14,230 nucleotides of DNA from JBCBTD01 sp039818825. GTDB taxonomy: Bacteria; Pseudomonadota; Alphaproteobacteria; Geminicoccales; Geminicoccaceae. This document shows, in pieces, positions 1-6,900 of this stretch; the stretch's first letter is position 1; each line of letters opens with the position of its first letter. The translations under genes and the position numbers were made by a program. The notes under the pieces were generated by a model. The model worked only from the letters and a program-made list of their open reading frames with translations, made no database searches and had not been told where the DNA came from. The stretch lies in contig JBCBTD010000089.1 of NCBI GenBank assembly GCA_039818825.1, positions 1-14,230 on the forward strand. Reading direction: 5' to 3'.

Positions 1-214
1 CGGTCGAGCACGAGATCGAACTGCCTTCGGCGAGCTTGGCACAGGGAGCGCCGGCCGGCGGGCGGGTGCGCGGCCGAAAGCCCGTCGTCATCCTTCGCCG
101 CACGCGCGATCATCTGCAGATCGCGGACGGAAAGCGGTCGGACGCGCACCCGCCCGCCGGCCGGCGCTCCCTGTGCCAAGCTCGCCGAAGGCAGTTCGAT
201 CTCGTGCTCGACCG
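1..214. repeat. 70-bp perfect inverted repeat (fold-back) at the left end
   Basis: Positions 1-70 are the exact reverse complement of 145-214, separated by a 74-base unique loop. Identity continues for about two more bases inward and then becomes patchy. The right arm is a good coding stretch on the minus strand (codons about 16-39 of the gene starting at 260). The left arm is the same stretch turned round, and it interrupts that gene. A coding sequence abruptly followed by its own reverse complement at the very first base fits a snap-back or chimeric read at a contig end better than a biological palindrome. I infer that the true sequence ends near position 73. Confidence 0.93.
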
Positions 215-260
215 AGGCCCCTGCCAGAAGATCCTCTGCCGTCAGCGCCATGCCATCCAT
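1..260 (-). CDS. Probable tail-assembly protein, 5' part only, chimeric end
   Basis: The ATG at 260 lies 2 bp after the stop of the tail-tube gene. The first 63 or so residues look genuine, with an acidic start (LTAEDLLAGA), then HEIELPSA and a basic segment RVRVRPLSVRDLQMIARAAK. From about position 72 the frame enters the reversed copy of its own DNA and gives an implausible Arg/Pro/Cys-rich tail (AHPPAGRRSLCQARRR), so the frame open to base 1 should not be trusted. By position, directly after sheath and tube, it is probably a small tail-assembly or chaperone-like protein of the contractile tail. That role is inferred from gene order and the short basic/acidic composition. I do not recognise a named family with certainty. 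Confidence 0.6.
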   Translation of the reverse strand, partial: MDGMALTAEDLLAGASVEHEIELPSASLAQGAPAGGRVRVRPLSVRDLQMIARAAKDDDGLSAAHPPAGRRSLCQARRRQFDLVLD

Positions 261-262
261 GT

Positions 263-805
263 TCAGTTCTCGAGTTCGGGGAATTCCGGCGACAGGCTGC
301 TACCGTCGGGAGCGTCGGTCTCGTTGATCCGGATCGATCGTGCGAGGAACGTCGCGTTCTCCATCACGATGTCGTCCTCGGGCAGGTTGACCGACCAGTC
401 CTTGAACTTCACGCCGAGCAGCGAAAGGACCTCGCGCCGCCCGTCGGCTGGGTCGTTGAGCTCGATGGCCATGTTGAGCTCGGGCTGGAAGATGCGCGTG
501 GCCGACGAATCGTAAGCCTTCCGCCCCATCAGCAACGCCAAGAGCGCGCCGTTGATGTACGCGCGGTCGACGCAGCCCGAGATGTGGATGTCGCCCTCGT
601 GCAGGGAGGTGACGTGGCGAAAGCCGATCTCGAAGAACTCCCTGAGATCGGTGCGCACGTTCACACGCACGCCCGTCACCCGGCCTACCGCCTGCGAAAT
701 CTCGAAATGCTCCATGATCGCCGTGCCGTCGGCGCCCGGCGTCGATTCGAAGCTCGCCATCAGCAGGTTGCCGTCGGCGCCGGTGAAAACGTTGGTGTTC
801 GGCAT
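263..805 (-). CDS. Contractile tail tube protein
   Basis: This 180-aa protein probably forms the inner tube of a contractile tail or injection machine, stacked as hexamers inside the sheath. It directly follows the sheath gene (13-bp gap), the usual sheath-then-tube order. The sequence is a compact beta-rich protein: MPNTNVFTGADG at the N-terminus, a central segment VGRVTGVRVNVRTDLREFFE (40-59), GDIHISGCVDRAYINGALL (71-89), and a C-terminal strand run NLPEDDIVMENATFLARSIR (140-159). The ATG at 805 is preferred because AAGGAG lies 9 bases upstream (814-819). An upstream in-frame extension to 907 would run into the sheath gene and is Ser/Arg-rich shadow sequence. Family assignment rests on position plus overall resemblance to phage tail tube proteins. 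Confidence 0.8.
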   Translation of the reverse strand: MPNTNVFTGADGNLLMASFESTPGADGTAIMEHFEISQAVGRVTGVRVNVRTDLREFFEIGFRHVTSLHEGDIHISGCVDRAYINGALLALLMGRKAYDSSATRIFQPELNMAIELNDPADGRREVLSLLGVKFKDWSVNLPEDDIVMENATFLARSIRINETDAPDGSSLSPEFPELEN

Positions 806-818
806 GGCTCCTGGCTCC

Positions 819-2486
819 TTACTGGAGGGTGATGACGACCTTGATGAAGTCGATGCTGAAGACCGGCTGCGCGGTGATCGCGACGCGGGCGATGCCGGCG
901 ATTTCATCCTGTCGGCTCGCCGTCACGCTGAGCTCGTAGGCCGCCAGTTCCTCGGCCAGCACCATGTTGTTGAGAAAACTGTCGATCGTTGCCTGCAGGG
1001 CCGCGCGCACCCGCGTGTTGTTCAACAGCCCGATGTACGGATTGGCAGCGGAACGTACCCCGTACTTCATCTTGTCGACGATCCGTCGCGTCGTGACTTG
1101 CGCGAAGGCCGAGTTCGTCGACGTGGTGATGCCTTTGACCGTGCGGAAGCCCAGGCGCTTTTCGATGGCCAAAACGCGAGCGAGCACCAACTGGCGGAGT
1201 TCGGCCGTCGTGTAGTCTTCTTCCAGTGCCGTGACCGCCACCGGCTTGTTGGTCAGGCTCCGGTTCACCGGGAAGCCGGAGATCATGCCGGCGACCATCG
1301 CTGCAGCGTAGCTGCCGGGCAGCGTCACGTCGTTGCCGCTCCCGCGGTCGAACACCCGGATCCCAGGTGCCACGAACACGACCCGGTCACTGGCCAAGCT
1401 GTGGCCGAGCACGCGGTCGACGTCCTCCGGGTTCGTCGCGTTGGTCCCGACGCCGCTACCGACGACGCCGATCCGCTCGCGCTTGTTGAGGTCCGAAGAC
1501 GCCGTGGTGACGTGGGCGGTGAGTGCGGCGCCGATCTGGCGATGGTCCTGGCCGGCGGCAACGATGATGAAGGCGTTGCGCGTCGACAGGGCGTCCAACC
1601 CGGTCGTGTAGTTCGCGTTCACCGCCGCGTTGGTGCCGCCGGCGAAGCGCTGGAACTCGGTCGCGGCGGCAAAAGCGTCGGGCAGCAAATCGATGTTGGG
1701 TCCGCTCGTCCGACGTCTCGCCAGCGCCGAACCCGCGAGCAGGCCGGCGAAGTGTTCGCCGTTCACCGTGACGTAGACCTCTTCCTCGTCGCCGCGCTTC
1801 AGCGTCACCTGACGCGCGCTGGTACTGGCGACGACGTAGTCGGCGAGCACGGTGTCGCCCGCGACCGGCGTCTGGGCGGCGTTGAAGGTCAGCGCACCCG
1901 TGGCCGTGTCGACGAGCACTTGGCCCACCAACGGTGCGCCGTTGAAGATCGCGGCGAAAGCCGTCACGTCCGACGAGCCCGTGGGCCGGACGAAAATGCG
2001 GGTCCGCGCGCTGTCCACGACCGGCGTGAAGGTCAGCGGGTCACCGGCGGCAAGCGCTTCATCGTTGATGAACGCGTTTTCGCTGGTCGTGGTCACGTTG
2101 ATCGTCAGATCGTTGGCCCACTCGCCCGGCGTACTGGCCTCCAGCGTGCAACAGAGCCCGCCACTCGCCTGGAGATCGAACGCCGCCCGCTGGGCCAGCG
2201 CGCCGCTTTCGACGCGTACCGCCAGGGCGTCACGCGCACCGCTGTCGAAGGCGATCTGCAGCGCTCGGACGAGGGTCAGCTCGCCACCGGCATTGGCGCG
2301 GTCATAGGCGCCTGGATCGCCGAACACCGCCTCAGCCTCGGTCGCGCTGCCGATGATCTGTGGGTCGTTCACCGGGCCGCGGCTCGCGGTGCCGACGACA
2401 CCGACCGTACTGAGCTGGATCTGTCCCGGGATGATCAGTCCCTCTGAACGGACTTCGATCGATACGCCGGGAAGGACCTGTTCCAT
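819..2486 (-). CDS. Contractile tail sheath protein
   Basis: This 555-aa protein is the sheath subunit that surrounds the tube and contracts to drive it into a target. It shows the family's N-terminus (VLPGVSIEVRSEGLIIPGQI, residues 4-23, then VGVVGTASRGPVN) and the middle subtilisin-like sheath domain (FVAPGIRVFD, LPGSYAAAMVAGMISGFP, residues about 371-406). The C-terminal domain is also typical (IEKRLGFRTVKGITT at 441-455, then VRSAANPYIGLLNN and RAALQATIDSFLNNMV). Residues about 125-255 look like a beta-rich insert between the N-terminal strand and the core. The ATG at 2486 has AGGAG 6 bases upstream (2493-2497). It is the second gene of the locus, 36 bp after the unknown protein. Whether it belongs to a phage tail or a domesticated injection system cannot be decided here. 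Confidence 0.93.
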   Translation of the reverse strand: MEQVLPGVSIEVRSEGLIIPGQIQLSTVGVVGTASRGPVNDPQIIGSATEAEAVFGDPGAYDRANAGGELTLVRALQIAFDSGARDALAVRVESGALAQRAAFDLQASGGLCCTLEASTPGEWANDLTINVTTTSENAFINDEALAAGDPLTFTPVVDSARTRIFVRPTGSSDVTAFAAIFNGAPLVGQVLVDTATGALTFNAAQTPVAGDTVLADYVVASTSARQVTLKRGDEEEVYVTVNGEHFAGLLAGSALARRRTSGPNIDLLPDAFAAATEFQRFAGGTNAAVNANYTTGLDALSTRNAFIIVAAGQDHRQIGAALTAHVTTASSDLNKRERIGVVGSGVGTNATNPEDVDRVLGHSLASDRVVFVAPGIRVFDRGSGNDVTLPGSYAAAMVAGMISGFPVNRSLTNKPVAVTALEEDYTTAELRQLVLARVLAIEKRLGFRTVKGITTSTNSAFAQVTTRRIVDKMKYGVRSAANPYIGLLNNTRVRAALQATIDSFLNNMVLAEELAAYELSVTASRQDEIAGIARVAITAQPVFSIDFIKVVITLQ

Positions 2487-2522
2487 CGAGATCTCCTGGT
2501 TTTCGGCCGGGCCGAGGATCGT

Positions 2523-3524
2523 TCATCCGGCATTCCGCGGGACGGTCAGGACGCGGAGGTAGAGGATCGCCGACACCGCGAAGGCCGGCTGCGCATAGGT
2601 GATCGTGAAGAGGTCACGGTGGCTGGCGAGTTCGATCGGTTGGCCGAAGTCGAGCCGATGCGGCGCGAACTGATCGAGGGTCCCATCGGTGTTCCAGTCG
2701 CCGAGCGGGAAGGTCGCCCCGGCCAGCGGCACTTCGGCCAAGAAGTCGTCGATGCTGGCGAACGTCAGCCGGGCGTTGCGATCCGGCGCGTCGGGATCGC
2801 CCGTTGCCGAAAGAAAGGCAGCGAGCGTCGGGTAGTCGGTCGGCGGGGCCGCAAGGTTGGTAGCCGAGCGACGCAGCGTGACGGCGTCACCCGTGAAGCC
2901 GCCTGGCCGGAAATCGAACGCCGTAAGTGAGGTCAACGAGACGCCACGCCGCCCGCCGCGCAAGACCATCGGCGATGCGCCGTCATCGTCCCAACGACGC
3001 ATCGCATCGACGACGGTGTGCGTTTCCTCGTCGGTCCCGTCATCGAGCGTCGAGCGGATGGGGATACTGGCGATGAAGCTGTCGGCGTTGTCACTCGCTT
3101 CGGTCTGAAACTCGTAGCGGAACCTGAAGTCGCCAGCCTTGCGCCACGCCGGGATGGCGCTCTCGTGCTGCGACGGTTCGATCGCCTCGGCCACGAGCGT
3201 CAGAAAGCCGAAGGCGCGCAGATTGGGTGCCGCATTCAACAGATTGGCCTGCACCGAGCTCATCGACGTCTCGACATCGTCGGGCGACGCGCCCCAAAGC
3301 TCGAACCGTGCGGTGGCGTCGAGGTACAGACCGGTCTGTGCCGCGACCGGCTGGCCGGCGCGGTAGGTCGTTCCGCGCCGATGACCGAGCGCAATCGTGC
3401 GCACCTGGGTCGCGACGAGACCCAGCTGGTTGTTGGGCAGTCCGGGTGTGTCCGACGGCACGAAGGGCCCCAGATGGGCAAGAACCTCCGCCGTGGCAGC
3501 ACCCGGGGGCGGCTGCGGTGGCAC
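2523..3524 (-). CDS. Contractile-tail locus protein of unknown family, possible tail terminator
   Basis: This 333-aa soluble protein is first in the tail locus, directly ahead of the sheath. I do not recognise the family with certainty. The N-terminal half (residues about 30-155: GLVATQVRTIALG, LYLDATARFELWGASPDDVE, WRKAGDFRFRYEFQ) reads like a small alpha/beta assembly protein. Its place before the sheath suggests a tail-terminator or cap role, which is inference. The C-terminal half carries FLAEVPLAGATFPLGDWNTD and a DxNxDGxxD loop (276-284) resembling a calcium-binding loop. The start is taken as GTG at 3524, with GGGAG 8 bases upstream (3533-3537). The longer frame from 3626 adds 34 low-quality Arg/Cys-rich residues without a ribosome site. 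The upstream region has an AT-rich patch at 3630-3656 that may hold the promoter. Confidence 0.75.
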   Translation of the reverse strand: MPPQPPPGAATAEVLAHLGPFVPSDTPGLPNNQLGLVATQVRTIALGHRRGTTYRAGQPVAAQTGLYLDATARFELWGASPDDVETSMSSVQANLLNAAPNLRAFGFLTLVAEAIEPSQHESAIPAWRKAGDFRFRYEFQTEASDNADSFIASIPIRSTLDDGTDEETHTVVDAMRRWDDDGASPMVLRGGRRGVSLTSLTAFDFRPGGFTGDAVTLRRSATNLAAPPTDYPTLAAFLSATGDPDAPDRNARLTFASIDDFLAEVPLAGATFPLGDWNTDGTLDQFAPHRLDFGQPIELASHRDLFTITYAQPAFAVSAILYLRVLTVPRNAG

Positions 3525-4305
3525 GTGTCGATCTCCCGCGGCGGCGCACCTTCGGTGGTTTCCGCCGCTGCGCCGTTGAGCGCAAGCGGCGTGCCAGACC
3601 GCCGGAGAGCTCCTACGCTGCGTCAACTCATTGATATCACAAGAGAAAAAATCTTGCGTCGGCGAGCAGCCCTCAGGCGGTGGGACTTTTCTGACACCGC
3701 AGTCATGCCGTAGAAGTCATATCATGGAGCGATCGCCGGCCCGACCGGGGAAATCCGGTGGTGGGCGTAAAAAGACCCGGACTGGGCTCGATCGCGCCCA
3801 TCCTTCCAAATCTCGTCCGGTGCTGTGGCGTGCTCAGCCGAGGCGATCCGGCCTTGGCCGGCCTAGGGTGGGCTCATCGCCTGGGTTGGCGGTGGTTTCG
3901 TTGGCAATCCAGTGGCGGCTGGAACTCGTCATCGATGCTCGGCGGGTCCGTGCTTCCAGAAGCCCGACCGCATCCCTCGCCGCTGGAATCGACGAGTCGC
4001 CGACCGCTGATGCGACGGTTGCAGTGCCGGTCGATCTCTCCGCCGAACGCAACAGGCAGCCAATCAGAGTGAGAACGAACGTCGCGCGAGTTGTAGACTT
4101 GGCCGACGAAACACATCGAGGCCGAATTCCTCTTGGTCATCGACTTGCGGCGTGACGAGGCCGGTGGCGCGCAGATCGTGGATCTTCACCAGCTACACCA
4201 TCTTCGTGCGATGCTGGAGGGAGCGTTCCAGCGGCCATACCGTTCCGCAGACGGCCGGCGCCTAGCGACAGTGATCGCAGAGGAATGCAGAGCGGGTGAA
4301 AGCCG
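3525..4305. other. Long stretch without a supportable gene
   Basis: These 781 bases separate the minus-strand tail locus from a plus-strand membrane-protein gene. Next to the tail locus lies an AT-rich patch with the palindrome TGATATCA (3632-3639) and a small hairpin, CAAGA-N7-TCTTG (3640-3656), plausible leader or promoter material. The remaining open frames (for example plus 3631-4155 and minus 3834-4052) are rich in Arg, Ser and Pro, have no convincing start sites, and match nothing I recognise. A frame open at 4097-4345 (…IEAEFLLVIDLRRDEAG…) looks slightly more protein-like but lacks a good start and overlaps the next gene. It could be a decayed remnant. Confidence 0.6.
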
Positions 4306-4728
4306 ATGGACTCTACACCACTGTCGACGGCCGAACTTCTGGTGATGATCTTCGAGCGATTCTCCGCCTCGCAGACGCTTTGGAATCTCTACATCACCGT
4401 CGTTCTCGGGGTGATCGGCTTCGTCGCGGCGGTACCCAACGCGCTGACTACGTGGTGGATACGCACTGTCGTGACGCTCGGGTTCTTGGCCTTCGCGTTG
4501 GTCAATCTCAACGCGATCGGCAATGTCCAGGCACAACGCGCGCAGCTGTTGCCTACCGCGATCGAGCGCGCAGCCCCGGCGGACGCACAGATGGTGCAAG
4601 CGGTGGTCGACGTCAGCGCGCCGCCGACTCGGATGGAACTCCGGGTCTTCCATCTCGGAATCGATGCCGCAGTCGTTTTCCTGATCTGGTTCGTTCCCTA
4701 CGCTCGCGTCGGCGATCGCGGCCGATGA
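4306..4728 (+). CDS. Hypothetical membrane protein, three predicted helices
   Basis: This 140-aa protein of unknown function would sit in the cytoplasmic membrane. Three hydrophobic segments are visible: residues about 24-43 (LWNLYITVVLGVIGFVAAVP), 52-71 (ending ALVNLNAIG) and 114-133 (FHLGIDAAVVFLIWFVPYAR). Between helices 2 and 3 lies a polar stretch of about 40 residues (QAQRAQLLPTAIERAAPADA). The ATG at 4306 has only a weak purine stretch (GTGAAAG) upstream. The next ATG (4345) would remove 13 residues and keep all helices. It stands alone, between the gene-poor stretch and the convergent EF-hand gene, with 147 bp to the latter. The reverse-strand frame over the same DNA is a shadow, since it has no hydrophobic pattern. 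Confidence 0.7.
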   Translation: MDSTPLSTAELLVMIFERFSASQTLWNLYITVVLGVIGFVAAVPNALTTWWIRTVVTLGFLAFALVNLNAIGNVQAQRAQLLPTAIERAAPADAQMVQAVVDVSAPPTRMELRVFHLGIDAAVVFLIWFVPYARVGDRGR

Positions 4729-4875
4729 ACCAGGCACCGTCCGGCCCTGATGCGGGGTTTGGCGCTTGGCCGACGCCCGGTGGACCGGTTGGGGCAGGCT
4801 CGTGGGACCGCCCCCCGGCGGGCGCCTGCAGCGGCGTCAGGCTTGGTGGCCACCGGTGCTCTGGACGTGCCGAGC

Positions 4876-5391
4876 TCAGCCGCCTTCGACCCGATAGACG
4901 ATGACCGGCGAGTAGACCACGTTCGGCGCTTGGCCTGCCGTCGTTCCGACCACCCCCGCTCTCGCAGCGGCGGCGAACCGGCCGGGGCTCATCCTCTCGA
5001 ACTCGTCCTGGGACAGTGCGCCGTCGCGGTCGTCGTCGAGCACGCCGAACTGGGCGATGGCGAGCCCTGGGGTCAACCCATTGTCGGTTGCCGCGAGCGT
5101 CCACTCCGTCTCCTGCACCTGACCGTCAGCATCGATGTCTAGTGCCTCGAACGTGTACGCTTGGCCCGGTTGGAGACGTGGGACGGCTACGCCTTGCGGC
5201 ACCGGGTCGTTCTCGGCCGCCACCCCCACCGCCGTACGGATCGGCACCCACTTGATGGCGTGCGCCACCCGTCCCGACTCCTCACGAAGCGTCTGGCCCG
5301 ACGCCGATGCCGCCAGCGGACCGACGCCGAGAACCATGGTCAGGACGGCGGCCGCGGTCACCGCCCTCTCGTGCGCGCGAAACGATTGCAT
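4876..5391 (-). CDS. Secreted EF-hand calcium-binding protein
   Basis: This 171-aa exported protein has two canonical 12-residue EF-hand loops. Loop 1 is residues 85-96 (DIDADGQVQETE) and loop 2 is 119-130 (DDDRDGALSQDE), each with acidic ligands at 1, 3, 5 and Glu at 12. They should bind Ca2+ in the periplasm or outside the cell; the wider role is unknown. The N-terminus is a Sec-type signal: basic SFRAHERA, a hydrophobic run VTAAAVLTMVLGVGPLA, and likely cleavage near ASASGQ. Start: the ATG at 5391 has GGAGG 4 bases upstream (5396-5400). An ATG at 5415 adds eight residues and has AAGGA only 2 bases away. The frame open further up to 5688 is not credible as part of a secreted protein. It is divergent from the YRG-repeat gene, with 280 bp between them. 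Confidence 0.85.
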   Translation of the reverse strand: MQSFRAHERAVTAAAVLTMVLGVGPLAASASGQTLREESGRVAHAIKWVPIRTAVGVAAENDPVPQGVAVPRLQPGQAYTFEALDIDADGQVQETEWTLAATDNGLTPGLAIAQFGVLDDDRDGALSQDEFERMSPGRFAAAARAGVVGTTAGQAPNVVYSPVIVYRVEGG

Positions 5392-5671
5392 GCCACCTCC
5401 ACTGGTCCGGATCATGTTCCTTTCATGTTGGACGGTCAGACCTCGTCCGTCTTCCAGGCGCCCGAACGTGTGCCGCACGAGCAACGCCTCTTCTCCGATC
5501 TGACACGCCGCCGCAAAGAACGGCGGATGGCGCGACGGCGAGGCCCGCCCCATTGTGATCCGGCGCACAGGTTGTGCGTAGCACCTGCTACATCCGCCGC
5601 TCGGTCGATCTCTTAAGGTGGCGTTGTCAGTCGACGCAACGGCATCGCGCCACAGACTAGGGAGAGCCTCC

Positions 5672-5914
5672 GTGGCTACCGCCTTCAACCTGATCGAGAC
5701 CGGCGTTTTCGCCCACCATCCGCTGGAGCGCCCGACGTTCCTCTAACGCGGCGTGACCTTCGACCCTCGGGAGTCGGAGCAGCCTGAGGCGTCGCGTGCC
5801 GGTCGGTCGATGCTCTACCGGGGCAGCCGTTTCGATGGCGCCATGCTCGATGCCGATGAACCTGCGACTCCGCGCGGCCCGCAGTTCTACCGCGGCGTGT
5901 TCTTCCGCCCTTGA
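5672..5914 (+). pseudogene. Small YRG-repeat protein (DUF4278-like) interrupted by in-frame TAA
   Basis: One reading frame of 80 codons runs from a GTG with a good ribosome site (GGGAG at 5660-5664, 7-base spacing) to TGA at 5912. It is broken only by TAA at 5744-5746. Around the stop the frame reads F-L-stop-R-G-V-T-F. Two later units read M-L-Y-R-G-S-R-F and Q-F-Y-R-G-V-F-F. The stop and the two tyrosines are at codons 25, 49 and 73, exactly 24 codons apart, so TAA replaces a TAC tyrosine codon in the first repeat. YRG repeats of this style recall the DUF4278 family, from memory and not verified. A terminator follows 34 bases after the final stop, so transcription through the whole frame is expected. 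Options are a recent nonsense mutation, a base-call error, or readthrough. The intact second half argues that decay is recent. Confidence 0.7.
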
Positions 5915-5947
5915 CCCTCCGCCTATCCAAGTTCCCCATCGACTTGC

Positions 5948-5984
5948 GGAGCCTCGCCGTTGCGGGCGGGGCTCCATTTTTTTT
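5948..5984 (+). terminator. Rho-independent terminator
   Basis: An 11-bp stem (GGAGCCTCGCC pairing with GGCGGGGCTCC, one G-T wobble) closes a 6-base loop (GTTGCG) and is followed by A and eight T. It lies 34 bases after the stop of the YRG-repeat frame and acts on plus-strand transcripts. Confidence 0.92.
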
Positions 5985-6142
5985 GCGAGCCGACCAACGG
6001 CCGCGCGGGCAAGTGGCCGCGTGCGGCAGGAGCAGCGCACTCGAAGCATGGACGGGGATGAGTATCTGGCGCCTTCGCTCGTCGCGTCGGCGCCCACCAC
6101 GGACGGACGGTCGTCCTTACAAAGGCAAGCTCTTGAAACCCT

Positions 6143-6218
6143 TGGTGGAGCGGAAGGGGCTCGAACCCTCGACCTCCAGAATGCAAATCTGGCGCTCTCC
6201 CAGCTGAGCTACCGCCCC
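6143..6218 (-). tRNA. tRNA-Ala (anticodon UGC), CCA encoded
   Basis: On the minus strand the sequence folds as a full cloverleaf. The acceptor is GGGGCGG/CCGCTCC with the alanine-identity G3-U70 wobble. The D arm is GCTC-AGCTGGGA-GAGC. The anticodon arm is CCAGA-TTTGCAT-TCTGG, giving anticodon TGC, and the T arm is GAGGG-TTCGAGC-CCCTT. Discriminator A is followed by genomic CCA (6143-6145). It stands alone, not in an rRNA spacer, 64 bp after rdgB on the same strand. Confidence 0.97.
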
Positions 6219-6230
6219 ACACGAACGCGC

Positions 6231-6258
6231 GTTCTACACCGTCGTCGACGGCACGCAA
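6231..6258 (-). promoter_or_regulatory. Likely sigma-70 promoter of tRNA-Ala
   Basis: On the minus strand TTGCGT (6253-6258) and TAGAAC (6231-6236) are separated by 16 bases and end 12 bases before the tRNA. A 12-bp perfect palindrome, GAACGCGCGTTC (6223-6234), overlaps the -10 box and makes a GC-rich discriminator, a feature often linked with stringent control. Seen by eye only. Confidence 0.45.
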
Positions 6259-6282
6259 CCTAGTCCGCGGCGGGCGCGGCCG

Positions 6283-6900
6283 TCACTTGGCCTGGGGCCA
6301 GCACCGTTCGATCAGGGCTCGCACCGCGCGACCACGGTGGCTGATCGCCGCTTTCTCCGCGGGCGCAAGTTCGGCGCACGTCCGCGTCTCACCCAGCGGA
6401 CGGACGATCGGGTCATAGCCGAACCCGCCGTCGCCAAGCGGCGGAAAGTGCAGGGTTCCCTCGAGCCGACCCTCGGCGGTCTCGACGTGGCCGTCGGGCC
6501 ACGCGAGGACCAGGACGGCGACGAACGCGCAAGCGGTCCCGTCGACCGTGACGGTGCCGAGACGCGACGCCAACTCCATCTGGACCCGGTCCATCGCCGC
6601 GCCGAAATCGCGCTGCGGCCCCCCCCACCTGGCGCTGGCGATGCCCGGATCGCCGTCGAGCGCCGGCACGACGAGGCCGCTGTCGTCGGCAAGCGCCGGC
6701 TCGCCGGTGGCGGCCACTGCCGCCTCGGCCTTGAGCCGCGCGTTGGCAAGAAAGCTGTCGCCGGTCTCTTCCGGCTCCGGCAGGTCGCCCATCCCATCCA
6801 GCGCCACCCCGGTCGGCGCGAGCAGCGTCTCGAACTCGCGTACCTTGCCGGGATTGTGGGTCGCGAGGCGCAGCCGCCGAAGGGTGTAAGCCCGCGCCAT
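6283..6900 (-). CDS. rdgB: RdgB/HAM1-family non-canonical purine NTP pyrophosphatase
   Basis: This 205-aa cytoplasmic enzyme hydrolyses dITP, ITP and XTP to monophosphates, keeping deaminated purines out of DNA and RNA. Family motifs appear in order: THNPGK (14-19, phosphate binding), ETGDSFLANARLKA (45-58), DDSGL (72-76, with the catalytic/metal-binding Asp), GDPGIASARW (83-92), GGFGYDP (158-164) and SHRGRA (187-192). Length is normal for the family. The ATG at 6900 overlaps the TGA of RNase PH by one base (TGATG), so translation is probably coupled. A longer frame to 7134 is antisense-like sequence inside rph and is rejected. rph-rdgB adjacency is common in proteobacteria. Confidence 0.97.
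   Translation of the reverse strand: MARAYTLRRLRLATHNPGKVREFETLLAPTGVALDGMGDLPEPEETGDSFLANARLKAEAAVAATGEPALADDSGLVVPALDGDPGIASARWGGPQRDFGAAMDRVQMELASRLGTVTVDGTACAFVAVLVLAWPDGHVETAEGRLEGTLHFPPLGDGGFGYDPIVRPLGETRTCAELAPAEKAAISHRGRAVRALIERCWPQAK

Noticed and set aside
552..2447. 631-codon plus-strand open frame across the tail sheath
   Set aside because: It is antisense to a clear sheath gene, is rich in Arg/Asp/Val, and has no family motif. It results from GC-rich third positions.
3848..3861. CCGGCC-TT-GGCCGG hairpin
   Set aside because: A two-base loop and no T-run; a chance GC palindrome.
4097..4345. Frame reading IEAEFLLVIDLRRDEAGG and on to a TGA at 4343
   Set aside because: No ATG and no convincing ribosome site; it overlaps the membrane-protein start and the ending looks random. 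At most it is a remnant.
4845..4854. 10-bp perfect palindrome GGTGGCCACC between convergent genes
   Set aside because: Too short, and no T-tract follows. It is expected by chance in GC-rich DNA and is not a terminator.
5657..6263. Open frames on both strands across the YRG gene, terminator and tRNA-Ala
   Set aside because: They run through a terminator hairpin and a tRNA gene, so they cannot be real proteins.
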